64,000 nt of DNA from positions 663,501 to 727,500 of the forward strand of contig NZ_CP125968.1 of the NCBI RefSeq assembly GCF_030067815.1, given 5' to 3'. Under the pieces are notes generated by a model. The model searched no databases and was not told where the DNA came from. It saw nothing but the letters and a program-made list of their open reading frames with translations. This stretch comes from Sporosarcina thermotolerans. GTDB lineage: Bacteria > Bacillota > Bacilli > Bacillales_A > Planococcaceae. The position numbers were made by a program, and so were the translations under genes. Shown here one piece after another: positions 27,324-36,125 of this stretch (the first letter of the stretch is position 1; each line of letters begins with the position of its first letter).

Positions 27324-27445
27324 GAGGCTCATTTAGGATGGATTATTTTCCACTACTAACTTCCGATCCCCTTGGGGACCTATTGCTATTCTATTGACCG
27401 TTCAATGTACTAGATTGGACGGTCTTTTTTACTATATACGCTACT
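27300..27445 (-). ncRNA. Predicted antisense antitoxin RNA
   Basis: A minus-strand promoter at 27452-27480 would start a transcript near 27445. It contains a stem-loop (GACCGT…ACGGTC, 27396-27424) and runs into the shared hairpin 27303-27351, with a T-run beyond. Its 3' part is complementary to the toxin mRNA 3' end. The layout is that of txpA/ratA and bsrG/SR4. The RNA itself is inferred from promoter and terminator. Confidence 0.7.
27303..27351. terminator. Shared terminator of toxin mRNA and antisense RNA
   Basis: AATAATCCATCCT / AGGATGGATTATT, a perfect 13-bp stem. It is followed by TTTTCC on the plus strand and by T-rich sequence on the minus strand, so it can end both transcripts. Confidence 0.85.
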
Positions 27446-27451
27446 ACCTTT

Positions 27452-27480
27452 AGTATACATAAATCATGGTTTTTATTCAA
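27452..27480 (-). promoter_or_regulatory. Antitoxin RNA promoter
   Basis: Minus strand TTGAAT, 17 bp, TATACT; near-consensus vegetative promoter with nothing to code for except the antisense RNA. Confidence 0.75.
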
Positions 27481-27539
27481 CTTGCGGGATACGTAGTTTT
27501 CTTGAATTTATTTTCCTGAGAGAATTCGTCGAGACCTCA

Positions 27540-27584
27540 TGCGTTCGTCCCGCTGTTGCAGTACGAACGCATTTTCGGTATAAT
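27540..27584 (+). promoter_or_regulatory. Methyltransferase promoter with operator-like inverted repeat
   Basis: TTGCAG (27556-27561), 17 bp, TATAAT (27579-27584). The arms TGCGTTCGT (27540-27548) and ACGAACGCA (27563-27571) frame the -35 box. A protein bound there would block RNA polymerase; self-repression by the methyltransferase or another regulator is likely in restriction-modification loci. The source protein is not visible here. Confidence 0.65.
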
Positions 27585-27619
27585 GGGGACAATATGACTT
27601 AGAATAGGATGATATACAA

Positions 27620-28667
27620 ATGAACAAGACAAAGCATTGTATTTTGAATAAAGATGCTGCCAACTTACAAGAAATACCTGACGGGTCTGTTTCATTAGTT
27701 ATAACATCCCCACCATATCCGATGATCGAGATGTGGGATGAAATTTTCATGAAGCAAAAACCGGAAATAGAAGAGCATTTAATGACTGAACCATATAAAG
27801 CATTCGATCTCATGCATGATGTTTTAAACGATATTTGGGAAGAAGTAGATAAAAAAGTAGCGAATCATGGCTTTGTTTGTATTAATATCGGAGATGCAAC
27901 GAGGACAATCAATGGACACTTCCAAATGTACTCCAACCACTCGAAAATCATAGAGAAATTCGTTTCAATGGGGTACTCGGTGTTACCGGATATCATTTGG
28001 AAAAACGACAAATGCCCCGAATAAATTCATGGGTTCAGGTATGCTGCCTTCCGGTGCTTATGTTACGTATGAACATGAATACATACTTATTTTCCGTAAA
28101 GGTGGAAAACGTGTATTTAAAAACAATGAAAAAGCTCTTCGACAGGAAAGTGCATTTTTTTGGGAGGAACGAAATCAATGGTTCTCCGATCTGTGGGAGT
28201 TCCAGGGTAAATCCCAGAAGTTTAAAAACATCGCAAGTGGGCGCGAAAGAAGTGCCGCCTATCCATTCGAACTTGCCTATCGCCTCATAAATATGTATTC
28301 GATGAAAGGCGACACGATTCTTGACCCATTTGTTGGAACTGGTACGTCAATGTTTGCTGCGATGTGTACGGGGCGTAATAGCTACGGGGTAGAAATTGAT
28401 CCGCTCCTTGCAGAAACGGTTACAAACAATGCATTATTGCTCAAGGAACAGCTGAATGACATTGTCGTTAAACGATTCCAGCGACACACAGAATTTATCG
28501 AACAGCAATTGGAGCTTGGTAAAGATAAATGGTATGAGAATGATCATTTGAATACAAAAGTAAAAACACGGCAGGAAACAAATATCAAATTATCGATAAT
28601 TAATGACATTTTTCACGAAGATGAATTTGTAACAGTCACTCATGAGGATCTAAATCCGAAGGAATAA
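27620..28667 (+). CDS. Type II DNA methyltransferase of an MjaI-like system, one frame break
   Basis: Motif IV is TSPPYP (near residue 31) and precedes motif I DPFVGTGTS, the beta-class order. SPPY is usual for N4-cytosine enzymes. Other landmarks are EHEYILIFRKGGKRVFKNN and the C-terminal region. The frame is lost near 28002-28012 (TGGAAAAACGAC); two bases are needed, giving WKKPTNAPNKFMGSG. The repaired length is about 349 aa. The last 32 bases overlap the convergent restriction gene. By analogy with MjaI the target is probably CTAG, methylated at N4 of cytosine; this is inferred from the partner. Confidence 0.88.
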
Positions 28668-29256
28668 ACACTTCAATATTCCTACTGCTTTTATTCACCT
28701 TATAGGTAACGATAGGAACGTCGATTTGCTCTTTTGACTTTTTCAAACTCTCGTATGATTCGGGCTTAACGGAAATCGGCGTTCCTCCAATATATCCATC
28801 AATTCCTTTGCTTTCATCTGCAGCAGACGAAACGGCAAAAGGCACATCGAAATGTTCACTAACTTTTTGTATGATTGCTTTTTGTACATATAAGCCGTTG
28901 TACGTCTTATCGATTAGTAAATCATCTAACCACTTATCAACAAGCGATTCATCGATTAACTGAATGGCCTCTTTTAACCGTTCGATTTGCGGAAGAATCC
29001 TTGCCTTTGCACGTTCTTTTGCCGCCGGCTCACGATCTGTATACCAGTTTTCCCAGTCTTCAATGGAGGGAGCAGGTATTTCATCCAAAAACTCTTGGAA
29101 ATACGTTGCCATCGGTCCCACGACATTTGGGCGGGTCCCTTGTGCGTTGCTATTCGCCAAATTCATGAGTTGTGTTGTATATTTTGGAAACTCGCGTGGA
29201 ACGGTGTCATTTGCGGCATAAATATAATCGGTGTTTATTTTCCCTATCGTTTTCAT
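28636..29256 (-). CDS. MjaI-family restriction endonuclease
   Basis: The intact 206-aa protein matches the pattern of MjaI-type enzymes (family RE_MjaI; MjaI cuts CTAG): TRPNVVGPMATYFQEFLDE, EDWENWYTDREP, and the catalytic region SKGIDGYIGGTPISVKPESY with D, E/D and K suited to a PD-(D/E)XK site. ATG 29256 follows AAAGGAGAGGG. It converges on the methyltransferase gene. It should cut unmodified invading DNA while the methyltransferase protects the host. Confidence 0.8.
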   Translation of the reverse strand: MKTIGKINTDYIYAANDTVPREFPKYTTQLMNLANSNAQGTRPNVVGPMATYFQEFLDEIPAPSIEDWENWYTDREPAAKERAKARILPQIERLKEAIQLIDESLVDKWLDDLLIDKTYNGLYVQKAIIQKVSEHFDVPFAVSSAADESKGIDGYIGGTPISVKPESYESLKKSKEQIDVPIVTYKVNKSSRNIEVFIPSDLDPHE

Positions 29257-29311
29257 TTAAACCCTCTCCTTTATCGTTCTTACTCTATCTTATAACATTT
29301 TAGTGTAATAA

Positions 29312-29352
29312 TGAAAACAGCGTCCACGGAAATTCCCGTAGGCGCTGTTTTA
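29312..29352. terminator. Bidirectional terminator
   Basis: AAACAGCG…CCACGG / CCCGTaGG…CGCTGTTT hairpin between the upstream region of the restriction gene and the end of the toast-rack gene. Confidence 0.75.
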
Positions 29353-29356
29353 CTTT

Positions 29357-30078
29357 CTATTCAACAATTTTAAATTCTACATCCCCTACACCGAAATTGA
29401 GGAAAACGTCTATGATAACATCAGACTTCGCGTACGCTTCATTGACGTAAACACCATCTTTTTGCTTGATAAAGTCTCTCGTGCCCAATGTGCCAAGCCC
29501 TTTCGAGACGTTTATACGGACACCCGTATCCTTTGGAAGGATGAAGGTCACATCCCCAACACCCAAATCCACATCCGCACGGAACCCTTTTTCCACTTCC
29601 CACTTAGGTCAATGGTAGAATCACTAACACCGCTATTGATTACGAGGCTATTCAGTTGAATGCCTCTCAAATCCAATGTTGAATCTGAAACACCCATATC
29701 GATCTCCAAGTCGATTGGAATATCATTGGTCAGTTGTAGATCCCAATCATTCTTCCATTTGCGTTTATTGAATCCTAACATTGTGACAGAACCTTGCTTA
29801 ATGTCAACGTGGCCGACATTTTTACGTAGCTTATAATTCACTTTCGGCTCAAGTTTTTTATGGTTATAAGAAAAATCCCCACTAACCCACTCCTTGGAGT
29901 CTCCGCTGATGTACAGGTTTCCTACACCAAAGTCGATATTCACTTTTAAAGATTCCGCGTTGTCTTTTGTAATCGAAACCTCGTCCCCAGCAGCACTCGC
30001 CGACCATTTGTTGTACCCGTAAATCCCTAATATGACAATTAAACCAGCCGTTAGGGCAATCCATAATAGTTTATTCAC
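29357..30078 (-). CDS. Toast-rack/LiaF-like envelope protein, one frame break
   Basis: The N-terminus has one membrane anchor (LLWIALTAGLIVILGIYGY). A beta-rich domain follows in which near-identical strands recur (VNIDFGVGNLYISG, LEIDMGVSDSTLDLRG, LVINSGVSDSTIDLSG, VDLGVGDVTFILP), as in toast_rack (DUF2154)/LiaF-C proteins of cell-envelope stress systems. The function here is unknown. The break is about 29590 (GGG read as GGGG gives KKGFRADVDLG). The repaired length is about 240 aa. No LiaRS-like genes are adjacent. Confidence 0.75.
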
Positions 30079-30262
30079 AAATATGTTCTCCTCTCATCCC
30101 TTTTCATTAATCATAGCTTATTTTATAGAATAATCTACCAGTCGCATGAATGATTTTACAGTAAGTCTAAGGACTGAGAAGTAAGTAGTGTCCAAGCATT
30201 TAAACATGTTTTGCTCGCTTCATTAATACATTGGATAAAAGACATGGTGAAAGGATGAGGGA

Positions 30263-30346
30263 TTGAAGCGGGTGTTACTTTATGGAGCTACCTTCGTTAT
30301 AGGATTGGCATTAGGTATTATTGTAACGGTTCTAATGGAAATGTAG
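30263..30346 (+). CDS. Small membrane peptide, 27 aa
   Basis: TTG 30263, behind AAGGATGAGGGA, opens a 27-aa peptide made of one hydrophobic helix (YGATFVIGLALGIIVTVLM). There is no terminator hairpin of note and no recognised family. The ribosome site and clean single-span design support it; length argues caution. The surrounding gap 30079-30500 shows nothing else except a possible 22-codon leader (30435-30500) ending in the ribosome site of the next small gene. Confidence 0.45.
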   Translation: MKRVLLYGATFVIGLALGIIVTVLMEM

Positions 30347-30504
30347 TATGGTATCGGTAAGTTTTTTTGTATCGATTGTGCACTTAACTCCTATCCCGCT
30401 TAACTAACAGCGTAAATTAAGACGAGGGAGGATATGCGTGGGGGCAGAGTGTTGTGGGGCTTTGACGAATCCTTTTTCCATACAACGGGAAAGGAGGTTT
30501 GAGC

Positions 30505-30690
30505 ATGTCGCTCTTTTTTGAAGATGAAATTCGAAAAGTAATGGGTAAAGCTGGTACTTCCGGGATGAACGAAATCATATCACAGGATCCTCGTAGAAAT
30601 GGCCGGCTTGCGAGTAACCATACTCACCAATTAGAAGGGGAGAGTAAAAGTAAGGAACAGAGTCCACGTCGTAGACCGCGGTGGATTTGA
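30505..30690 (+). CDS. Small basic protein, 61 aa
   Basis: ATG 30505 follows AAAGGAGG with 7-base spacing. The protein begins [20 protein letters not shown] and ends in a run of basic residues (SPRRRPRWI). It is hydrophilic and probably disordered, with no family I recognise. It precedes selO by about 160 bases; a link is not evident. Confidence 0.5.
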   Translation: MSLFFEDEIRKVMGKAGTSGMNEIISQDPRRNGRLASNHTHQLEGESKSKEQSPRRRPRWI

Positions 30691-30853
30691 TCGGAATGAA
30701 TCTATCTTCTATTTGAGAAGTTGCGAATACAATGAGTCCATCTTTGAACGAGATCTTCGTTTGGGTGGATTTTTTATTTACTCGTTTCTTTCTTTGATTC
30801 CACAAATGCAGGGTATACTTATTGTAAGGATGCTCAATAAGGAAGTGGAAACT

Positions 30854-32314
30854 ATGATAAAGACTGATGGAATCGGATGGAATTTCGACAACAGCTATGC
30901 TCAGCTGCCCAATGAATTTTATGCGGAAACCTTGCCGGAACCGTCATCATCACCTGAATTGGTGATTTTGAATTACCCTTTGGCCGCTTCACTTGGATTG
31001 AATGAAAGGGCGCTCGAAGGTGAAGATGGACTTGCTGTTTTTGCAGGAAACAAGATACCTGAAGGCGCACAACCGATTGCGCAAGCATACGCGGGACACC
31101 AATTCGGGCACTTTACAATGCTTGGTGACGGACGGGCCGTATTGCTTGGAGAACAAATAACTCCATCCGGCAAAAGAGTGGATATACAGCTGAAAGGCTC
31201 GGGCAGGACTCCATTTTCGAGGGGCGGCGATGGTCGCGCGGCACTTGGACCGATGCTGCGTGAATTTATCATTAGCGAGGCAATGCATGCCCTTCGGATT
31301 CCCACCACTCGGAGCCTATCAGTCGTTGTAACGGGAGATCCGGTGCACCGGGAAGAGACACTTGAAGGAGCCGTTATGACAAGAATTGCGGCAAGTCATC
31401 TGCGCGTTGGAACGTTCCAATACGCTGCTGCACGGCAAGTCATTGCTGATTTACGTGCTTTGGCGGATTATGCAATCGAACGACACTATCCCGAAGTATC
31501 GGGTGATGCGAACCGCTATGAGTCACTGCTTCAAAAGGTAATTGATCGCCAAGCATCGTTAATCGCCAAATGGCAGCTTGCCGGATTTATTCACGGCGTC
31601 ATGAACACGGATAATATGACAATAAGCGGTGAAACAATTGACTACGGGCCTTGTGCGTTCATGGATGCATATGATCCAGCGACCGTCTTCAGTTCCATTG
31701 ACAGGCAAGGTCGCTACGCCTACGGCAATCAACCCGGCATCGCAGAATGGAATCTTGCTCGTTTCGCGGAAACACTCATACCACTCTTGCATGATGATCA
31801 GGAAGAGGGAATTAAGATTGCGGAACAAGTATTGTCCGGATTTGGTAAACTGTATCATTCGTATTGGCTATCCGGGATGAGAAGCAAACTTGGCCTTTTC
31901 AATGAAGAGGAACAGGATGTAAAGCTTGCGAGGGATCTCTTGCAATTGATGAAGACCAATCACGCGGATTATACGAATACTTTCCGGGCTTTGACAAATG
32001 ATCGACTCGAGGAGTTGCCAATGTGTAAAACCTCTGGATTTGACGAATGGCTTGAACGCTATCAGGACAGACTTTCTCGTCAATCACAATCGGATGAAGA
32101 ATGTAAACAATTGATGCGGGACAACAACCCAGCAGTAATCCCACGTAACCACCGGGTTGAGGAAGCAATGGATGCAGCGATTGAAGGGGACTTCAGTGTG
32201 ATGGAGCGCTTATTGGAAGTACTTGCCGACCCTTACGCTTACACGGCTGAACAAGCTGAATACACCGCGCCGTCCACATCGACAACCCCTTATCAGACGT
32301 TCTGCGGCACTTGA
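30854..32314 (+). CDS. selO: SelO/YdiU protein adenylyltransferase
   Basis: SelO is a pseudokinase-fold enzyme that transfers AMP to Ser, Thr or Tyr of proteins, tied to redox stress. The intact 486-aa protein shows [20 protein letters not shown], the nucleotide-site stretch [40 protein letters not shown] (metal-binding Asn and Asp), and the C-terminal PYQTFCGT. The final Cys near the end replaces selenocysteine, as usual in bacteria. I start at ATG 30854; longer in-frame extension lacks a ribosome site. It stands alone, followed by a terminator. Confidence 0.93.
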   Translation: MIKTDGIGWNFDNSYAQLPNEFYAETLPEPSSSPELVILNYPLAASLGLNERALEGEDGLAVFAGNKIPEGAQPIAQAYAGHQFGHFTMLGDGRAVLLGEQITPSGKRVDIQLKGSGRTPFSRGGDGRAALGPMLREFIISEAMHALRIPTTRSLSVVVTGDPVHREETLEGAVMTRIAASHLRVGTFQYAAARQVIADLRALADYAIERHYPEVSGDANRYESLLQKVIDRQASLIAKWQLAGFIHGVMNTDNMTISGETIDYGPCAFMDAYDPATVFSSIDRQGRYAYGNQPGIAEWNLARFAETLIPLLHDDQEEGIKIAEQVLSGFGKLYHSYWLSGMRSKLGLFNEEEQDVKLARDLLQLMKTNHADYTNTFRALTNDRLEELPMCKTSGFDEWLERYQDRLSRQSQSDEECKQLMRDNNPAVIPRNHRVEEAMDAAIEGDFSVMERLLEVLADPYAYTAEQAEYTAPSTSTTPYQTFCGT

Positions 32315-32322
32315 GAATGAAG

Positions 32323-32356
32323 AAGAATCCGCGGCAGTCGCCACGGATTCTTTTTA
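32323..32356. terminator. Terminator between selO and the UPF0180 gene
   Basis: AAGAATCCG…CGGATTCTT stem with T-run on the plus strand; its right side overlaps the end of the converging gene. Confidence 0.85.
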
Positions 32357-32593
32357 TTGCATAAGTCTTGCTTTCTGGTCAACGGCATCCACGGCATCTT
32401 CAAGGGACATGCCTCTCATCGATACAACAGGGAAATCAAATTCATGTGTATTCCCTTCGTTGATGGCACGAACTACGCCGATATCATAACCTTTGACATC
32501 TTCATCCGTGTTAAACATCTTTGCTTCGTACCCTTTAGCTTGAAGGGCTGTCATAACGTCTTCATACGGTTGTTCAACAGCAATTTTAATCAA
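32354..32593 (-). CDS. UPF0180 (YkuS-like) protein
   Basis: This 79-aa soluble protein begins at TTG 32593, 8 bases after AAAGGAGG. The pattern IAVEQPYEDVMTALQAKGYE, followed by VKGYDIGVVRAINEG and a C-terminal helix, fits the UPF0180 family. No function is established. It is divergent from the ECF sigma gene across a phased array. Confidence 0.65.
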   Translation of the reverse strand: MIKIAVEQPYEDVMTALQAKGYEAKMFNTDEDVKGYDIGVVRAINEGNTHEFDFPVVSMRGMSLEDAVDAVDQKARLMQ

Positions 32594-32674
32594 TTCAGTT
32601 TCCTCCTTTGCTCGAAAAATGGTTTCAATATACTGTTCCCGTTGGGTGGGGATTTATGAATGAAGATTTTGAGA

Positions 32675-32751
32675 TATCTATTGAATAGGCACGTTTATCT
32701 GTCGAATACTTAAATTTATCTATTGAATCCGTGAATATATCCATCGAATAC
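32675..32751. repeat. Phased intergenic array, core TATCTATTGAAT, 21-bp period
   Basis: TATC(T/C) starts at 32675, 32696, 32717 and 32738, exactly 21 bp apart. The unit TATCTATTGAAT is the reverse complement of the core at 1534 and 2721, so this is the same family in opposite orientation, 30 kb away. Confidence 0.9.
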
Positions 32752-32814
32752 GTGATTATATTTCCAAAACGGGACTTTCTGCTTAAACTAAAATACATAA
32801 ATGCAAAAATAAAA

Positions 32815-32842
32815 TGAACCTTTTCCGGTTTCCGCTGTCTAA
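32815..32842 (+). promoter_or_regulatory. Candidate autoregulatory ECF promoter
   Basis: TGAACC (32815-32820), 16 bp, GTCTAA (32837-32842), close to the TGAAAC-N16-CGTC pattern of Bacillales ECF sigma factors. It lies 30 bases before the sigma gene. A very similar element precedes the second sigma gene at 45141. Confidence 0.6.
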
Positions 32843-32871
32843 TGTATAGGAAGGGCGAGTGAGGTGGGGAA

Positions 32872-33390
32872 ATGAACGAGAGAGAGATAAGTGAAAAAGC
32901 GATTGGCGGGGACGACGAAGCCTTTCTTTCACTAATGCAAATTCATAAAGAAGCACTATTACGAACAGCAATCGCCTTCTTGAAAAATGAACAGGATTCA
33001 TTGGAGGCGCTACAGGAAGTAACCTATCGAGCGTATAAAAAGATTCATACTGTCAGGGAACCAGCTTATGTAAAGACATGGCTCATCCGAATTATGATGA
33101 ACTATTGCCAAGATCAGTTGAAGCGAGGAAAACGCTATGTCATGACTGACAAAGTGGACGAAACGACCGGCAAAGAAGATGACTATCGATTGGAATTGGC
33201 TGAAGCACTTGCCACATTGAAACCAGATGAACAGCAATTGATTTATCTGAAATACTTTCAAGACGTGAAGATAAAAGAGATTGCGGAAATTTCGAGTATA
33301 CCGGAAGGCACTGTCAAATCGAGACTGCATAAAATTTTGAGGTCGCTTCGAGCCCACTTCGGGGATAAAGGAGGAATGGATCATGTATGA
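32872..33390 (+). CDS. ECF-type RNA polymerase sigma factor (first)
   Basis: The 172-aa sigma-70 family protein has region 2 (LLRTAIAFLKNEQDSLEALQ with the AYKKIHTV core-binding part) and region 4 (YLKYFQDVKIKEIAEISSIP, then EGTVKSRLHKI). It lacks regions 1 and 3, as ECF factors do. The anti-sigma gene starts within its last codons, so it is co-translated. It probably directs its own operon and an envelope-stress regulon. Confidence 0.9.
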   Translation: MNEREISEKAIGGDDEAFLSLMQIHKEALLRTAIAFLKNEQDSLEALQEVTYRAYKKIHTVREPAYVKTWLIRIMMNYCQDQLKRGKRYVMTDKVDETTGKEDDYRLELAEALATLKPDEQQLIYLKYFQDVKIKEIAEISSIPEGTVKSRLHKILRSLRAHFGDKGGMDHV

Positions 33391-34690
33391 GAAGGAAGAA
33401 GAAAAACTGTTGGAGATGAAAGAGCAGTTGGAGAAGATCCAACTTCCTTTAGACGAAGCGGACGAGGCGATTCGGCAAGGATTTGACCGGGCGAAGCGTG
33501 AAAAGATCAAGGCAAGGAAAAAACGGACCCGGGTTTGGTCATTGGTTGCCGCGGCATTTCTATTTGCCACCTTTGTTACGTCTATCCGCGTGTCACCGGC
33601 ATTTGCAAACGCGGTGGCGTCAATACCGGGCATGGAGAAGTTTGTGGATTTAATTCAGTATGATAAAGGCCTGGAAGCCATTTTTAAAAATGATTATTAT
33701 CAAAAGGTAGATTCATTCCAAACGATAAATGGGCTGACGTTGACGATAGACGGTGCAATTTTGGATGAAACGGGTATGAATATTTATTACACATTCAAAT
33801 CAATAGATAGATTGGAGTCACTTTCTATCAAGACTGTTGACTTAAAGCATGAAGAGGGGATTCCAGCAAGCGGCATTTCTTACGGAGGTATAGACGTTGA
33901 TAATAATCCGAAGGAAGTAGCCAATCGGGTTACATACCATTTTGAAAATCCGGTGCAATTTAAGAATCTATCCTTCATTTTGGATATGGATGTTACATTC
34001 CAAGGGGAAGATATTTCGTTTTCATTGCCATTCGAATTACGGGAGAACGTAAAACCGGGGAGGACTTTCGTATTGAATGAAGAAATCGAGATTGAATCTC
34101 AAAAATTAACGATCAAGGAAATCACCATTTATCCTTTACGTGTAGCTGTAAAAGTTGCCTTTGATGAAGCCAATACGAAGAAGATCCTTAAATTTGAAGA
34201 TATGCGATTAGAGGATGAAAAAGGCGAGGTGTGGGGCTCCATCATGAACGGCGTGACGGCAATGGGCAGTGAAACTTATTTTCTACAAAGCAATTACTTT
34301 GAGCAACCCAAAAAGCTCTACCTCCGTATCAATAAAATGCAGGCGTTGGATAAGGATGAAGCAACATTGCTTGTAGACACGGAAAAAGGCCAAATATTAG
34401 ATGGTCCGAAAGATGGAAAGTTGCAGATTTTAAGCGCATCGAAAGCGGGATTGCATATTATTATGCCGGACTCAGGAGGGGATCAATATCACTCTTACGA
34501 CATCTTTTCGACAGGCATAGATGCAAATGGTAAAGAAATATATATTTCATCAACGGGTATGTATATGGAAGAAGAAATCAGGCATTGGGATATGACGTTT
34601 GAAACAACTGATTATACCAACCCACTTCGCTTTGACCTAACGAATTACCCGAATTATATTACAGGTAATGTAAAAGTGGAAGTGAAATAG
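33383..34690 (+). CDS. DUF4179 anti-sigma factor (first)
   Basis: The 435-aa protein has a cytoplasmic N-terminal part (about 60 residues, sigma-binding), a single membrane helix (VWSLVAAAFLFATFVTSI) and a large extracytoplasmic DUF4179 domain (INGLTLTIDGAILDETGMNI). Such proteins sequester the cognate ECF factor and release it on a surface signal. ATG 33383 overlaps the sigma stop by 8 bases and sits behind AAAGGAGGA. A terminator follows the stop. Confidence 0.88.
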   Translation: MYEKEEEKLLEMKEQLEKIQLPLDEADEAIRQGFDRAKREKIKARKKRTRVWSLVAAAFLFATFVTSIRVSPAFANAVASIPGMEKFVDLIQYDKGLEAIFKNDYYQKVDSFQTINGLTLTIDGAILDETGMNIYYTFKSIDRLESLSIKTVDLKHEEGIPASGISYGGIDVDNNPKEVANRVTYHFENPVQFKNLSFILDMDVTFQGEDISFSLPFELRENVKPGRTFVLNEEIEIESQKLTIKEITIYPLRVAVKVAFDEANTKKILKFEDMRLEDEKGEVWGSIMNGVTAMGSETYFLQSNYFEQPKKLYLRINKMQALDKDEATLLVDTEKGQILDGPKDGKLQILSASKAGLHIIMPDSGGDQYHSYDIFSTGIDANGKEIYISSTGMYMEEEIRHWDMTFETTDYTNPLRFDLTNYPNYITGNVKVEVK

Positions 34691-34694
34691 GTGG

Positions 34695-34733
34695 AAAAAG
34701 CGCTTGTCCGGAGGAGTGGACAGCGCTTTTTCT
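34695..34733 (+). terminator. Terminator of the sigma/anti-sigma operon
   Basis: AAAAAGCGCTTGTCC / GGACAGCGCTTTTT with T-run. Confidence 0.9.
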
Positions 34734-34762
34734 GTGGTTTGTATGATTCAAAAGTCCCGGTA

Positions 34763-34860
34763 CGAGCAAAACTATGCTGAACTCGAGCATAACACCTCCG
34801 AACTCGAGCATAACTATGCCTAACTCGAGCAAAACCACATCAAACTCGAGCAAAACTCGA
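34763..34860. repeat. Phased intergenic array, core CTCGAGCAAAAC, 21-bp period
   Basis: CGAGCA starts at 34763, 34784, 34805, 34826 and 34847, exactly 21 bp apart. It is the same family as at 9309. Here it separates two converging genes beyond the terminator. Confidence 0.92.
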
Positions 34861-34868
34861 CTCTATTT

Positions 34869-35777
34869 CTACAATGAGCCATCAAAAAATTCATTCGTCA
34901 AGTCGCCGTTTACTCCGATGGCAGCTGCACTCCCGGAACCGGCTGCGATAATGAGTTGGGAGGGGACAATATTCGCTGCATCCCCGGCGGCGTAGACATT
35001 CCAAACATTTGTCCTACCATATTCATCAGTTTTAATGCCGCCGTATTCATTCAGGTCACAACCAAGCTCCTCCGCGAAATTGTTGGGGTGGCTCCATAGG
35101 GGAGTGACGAATCCTCCGTATCGGTCAATAAGCGTGCCATCTTCGAGGCGAACGCTTCGAAGCTGTCCGTTTTCGCCTTCCAGCCCGGAGATAATGTCTT
35201 CATATACTTGAATTCCCTTGGCGAGCAATTGATCATGTTCTTCTAACTCAAGCCGACCCTCACCGTTCGTGAAAACTACCAAGTCCCGGCTCCATATGTA
35301 CACTTCCTTCGCAAGCTTGAATACATTTTTATCCGCGATAACGGCAAGTGGTCGATCACGTAGCTCCCATCCATCGCAATAGGGGCAACTAAATATACTC
35401 GTTCCATAGAACTTCTCGATATTAGGGATGTTGGGTTGTTCGTCCTTTAATCCTGTTGCCAAAATGATTTTACTGCAGTGAAAGACCTCTTTTTCGGTTT
35501 TTAATTCAAAATGTGTTTTATCAAGCCGCCTGATGGAAACAACTTTTCCGCAGTTTATTTCCACGGATGGATATTTGGCAAGCTCTGAATGGGCCAGGCG
35601 TCTGAGTTCGGCTGGAGGGACGCCATCACGGGTGAGGAACCCATGAGCCATTCGTGTTGGCTTATTCCTTGGTTCATTACAATCGAAAAGAAGCACTTTT
35701 CGTCTCGCTCGTCCAAGTACAAGCGCCGCATTCAATCCAGCTGGCCCACCGCCAATAATCGCACATTCATAATTCAT
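34869..35777 (-). CDS. Thioredoxin-reductase-like flavoprotein
   Basis: The 302-aa FAD/NAD(P)-dependent oxidoreductase has an FAD motif AIIGGGPAGLNAALVLGRA at the start, the redox disulfide CPYC in FSCPYCDGWELRDRP, and a C-terminal FAD motif NVYAAGDAANI. This is the class II thioredoxin reductase plan, but with CPYC instead of CATC and a divergent NADPH region. It probably reduces a disulfide partner; the bacillithiol system or an unknown protein are possible. ATG 35777 follows AAGGATG. It faces the phased array. Confidence 0.85.
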   Translation of the reverse strand: MNYECAIIGGGPAGLNAALVLGRARRKVLLFDCNEPRNKPTRMAHGFLTRDGVPPAELRRLAHSELAKYPSVEINCGKVVSIRRLDKTHFELKTEKEVFHCSKIILATGLKDEQPNIPNIEKFYGTSIFSCPYCDGWELRDRPLAVIADKNVFKLAKEVYIWSRDLVVFTNGEGRLELEEHDQLLAKGIQVYEDIISGLEGENGQLRSVRLEDGTLIDRYGGFVTPLWSHPNNFAEELGCDLNEYGGIKTDEYGRTNVWNVYAAGDAANIVPSQLIIAAGSGSAAAIGVNGDLTNEFFDGSL

Positions 35778-35904
35778 CAATGGTTCATCCTTTTTAGTTC
35801 AGTTTACCCTTCCGCATTAGATGTAAGCTTCATGTCTGAATAAATTAAGATTTTGGTTCATGTAAAGAATCGGTTGTAATATACTGACGTAGGGGGGATG
35901 AAAT

Positions 35905-36054
35905 GTGAAGAACAAAGTGGTGGAGGGCGGTATTGGACTTGGAACTTGCTTGGCGGTCGTCATTTCCTGGAGTGTCCATAAATCGATACTCTGGGCTATA
36001 TTCCATGGGATTCTTAGTTGGCTTTATGTTTTGTATTATGCATTTGTAAGATGA
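35905..36054 (+). CDS. Small hydrophobic protein, 49 aa
   Basis: GTG 35905 follows GGGGGGATG. The peptide has two hydrophobic segments (GLGTCLAVVISWSVHKSILW and FHGILSWLYVLYYAF) separated by a short polar piece. Similar short Bacillales proteins of unknown function exist. It ends 20 bases before a terminator hairpin. Confidence 0.65.
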   Translation: MKNKVVEGGIGLGTCLAVVISWSVHKSILWAIFHGILSWLYVLYYAFVR

Positions 36055-36072
36055 AAAAACAGCCTTATACTA

Positions 36073-36106
36073 AAAAAAACAAACGCTCAATTTGAGCGTT
36101 TGTTTT
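36073..36106. terminator. Bidirectional terminator
   Basis: AACAAACGCTCAA / TTGAGCGTTTGTT perfect stem with A- and T-runs; serves the small gene and the converging GNAT gene. Confidence 0.93.
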
Positions 36107-36125
36107 GGCGGAATATTTTCTGTCC

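Noticed and set aside
22100..29300. Prophage or integrative element
   Set aside because: No integrase, structural or replication genes and no recognisable attachment sites were seen.
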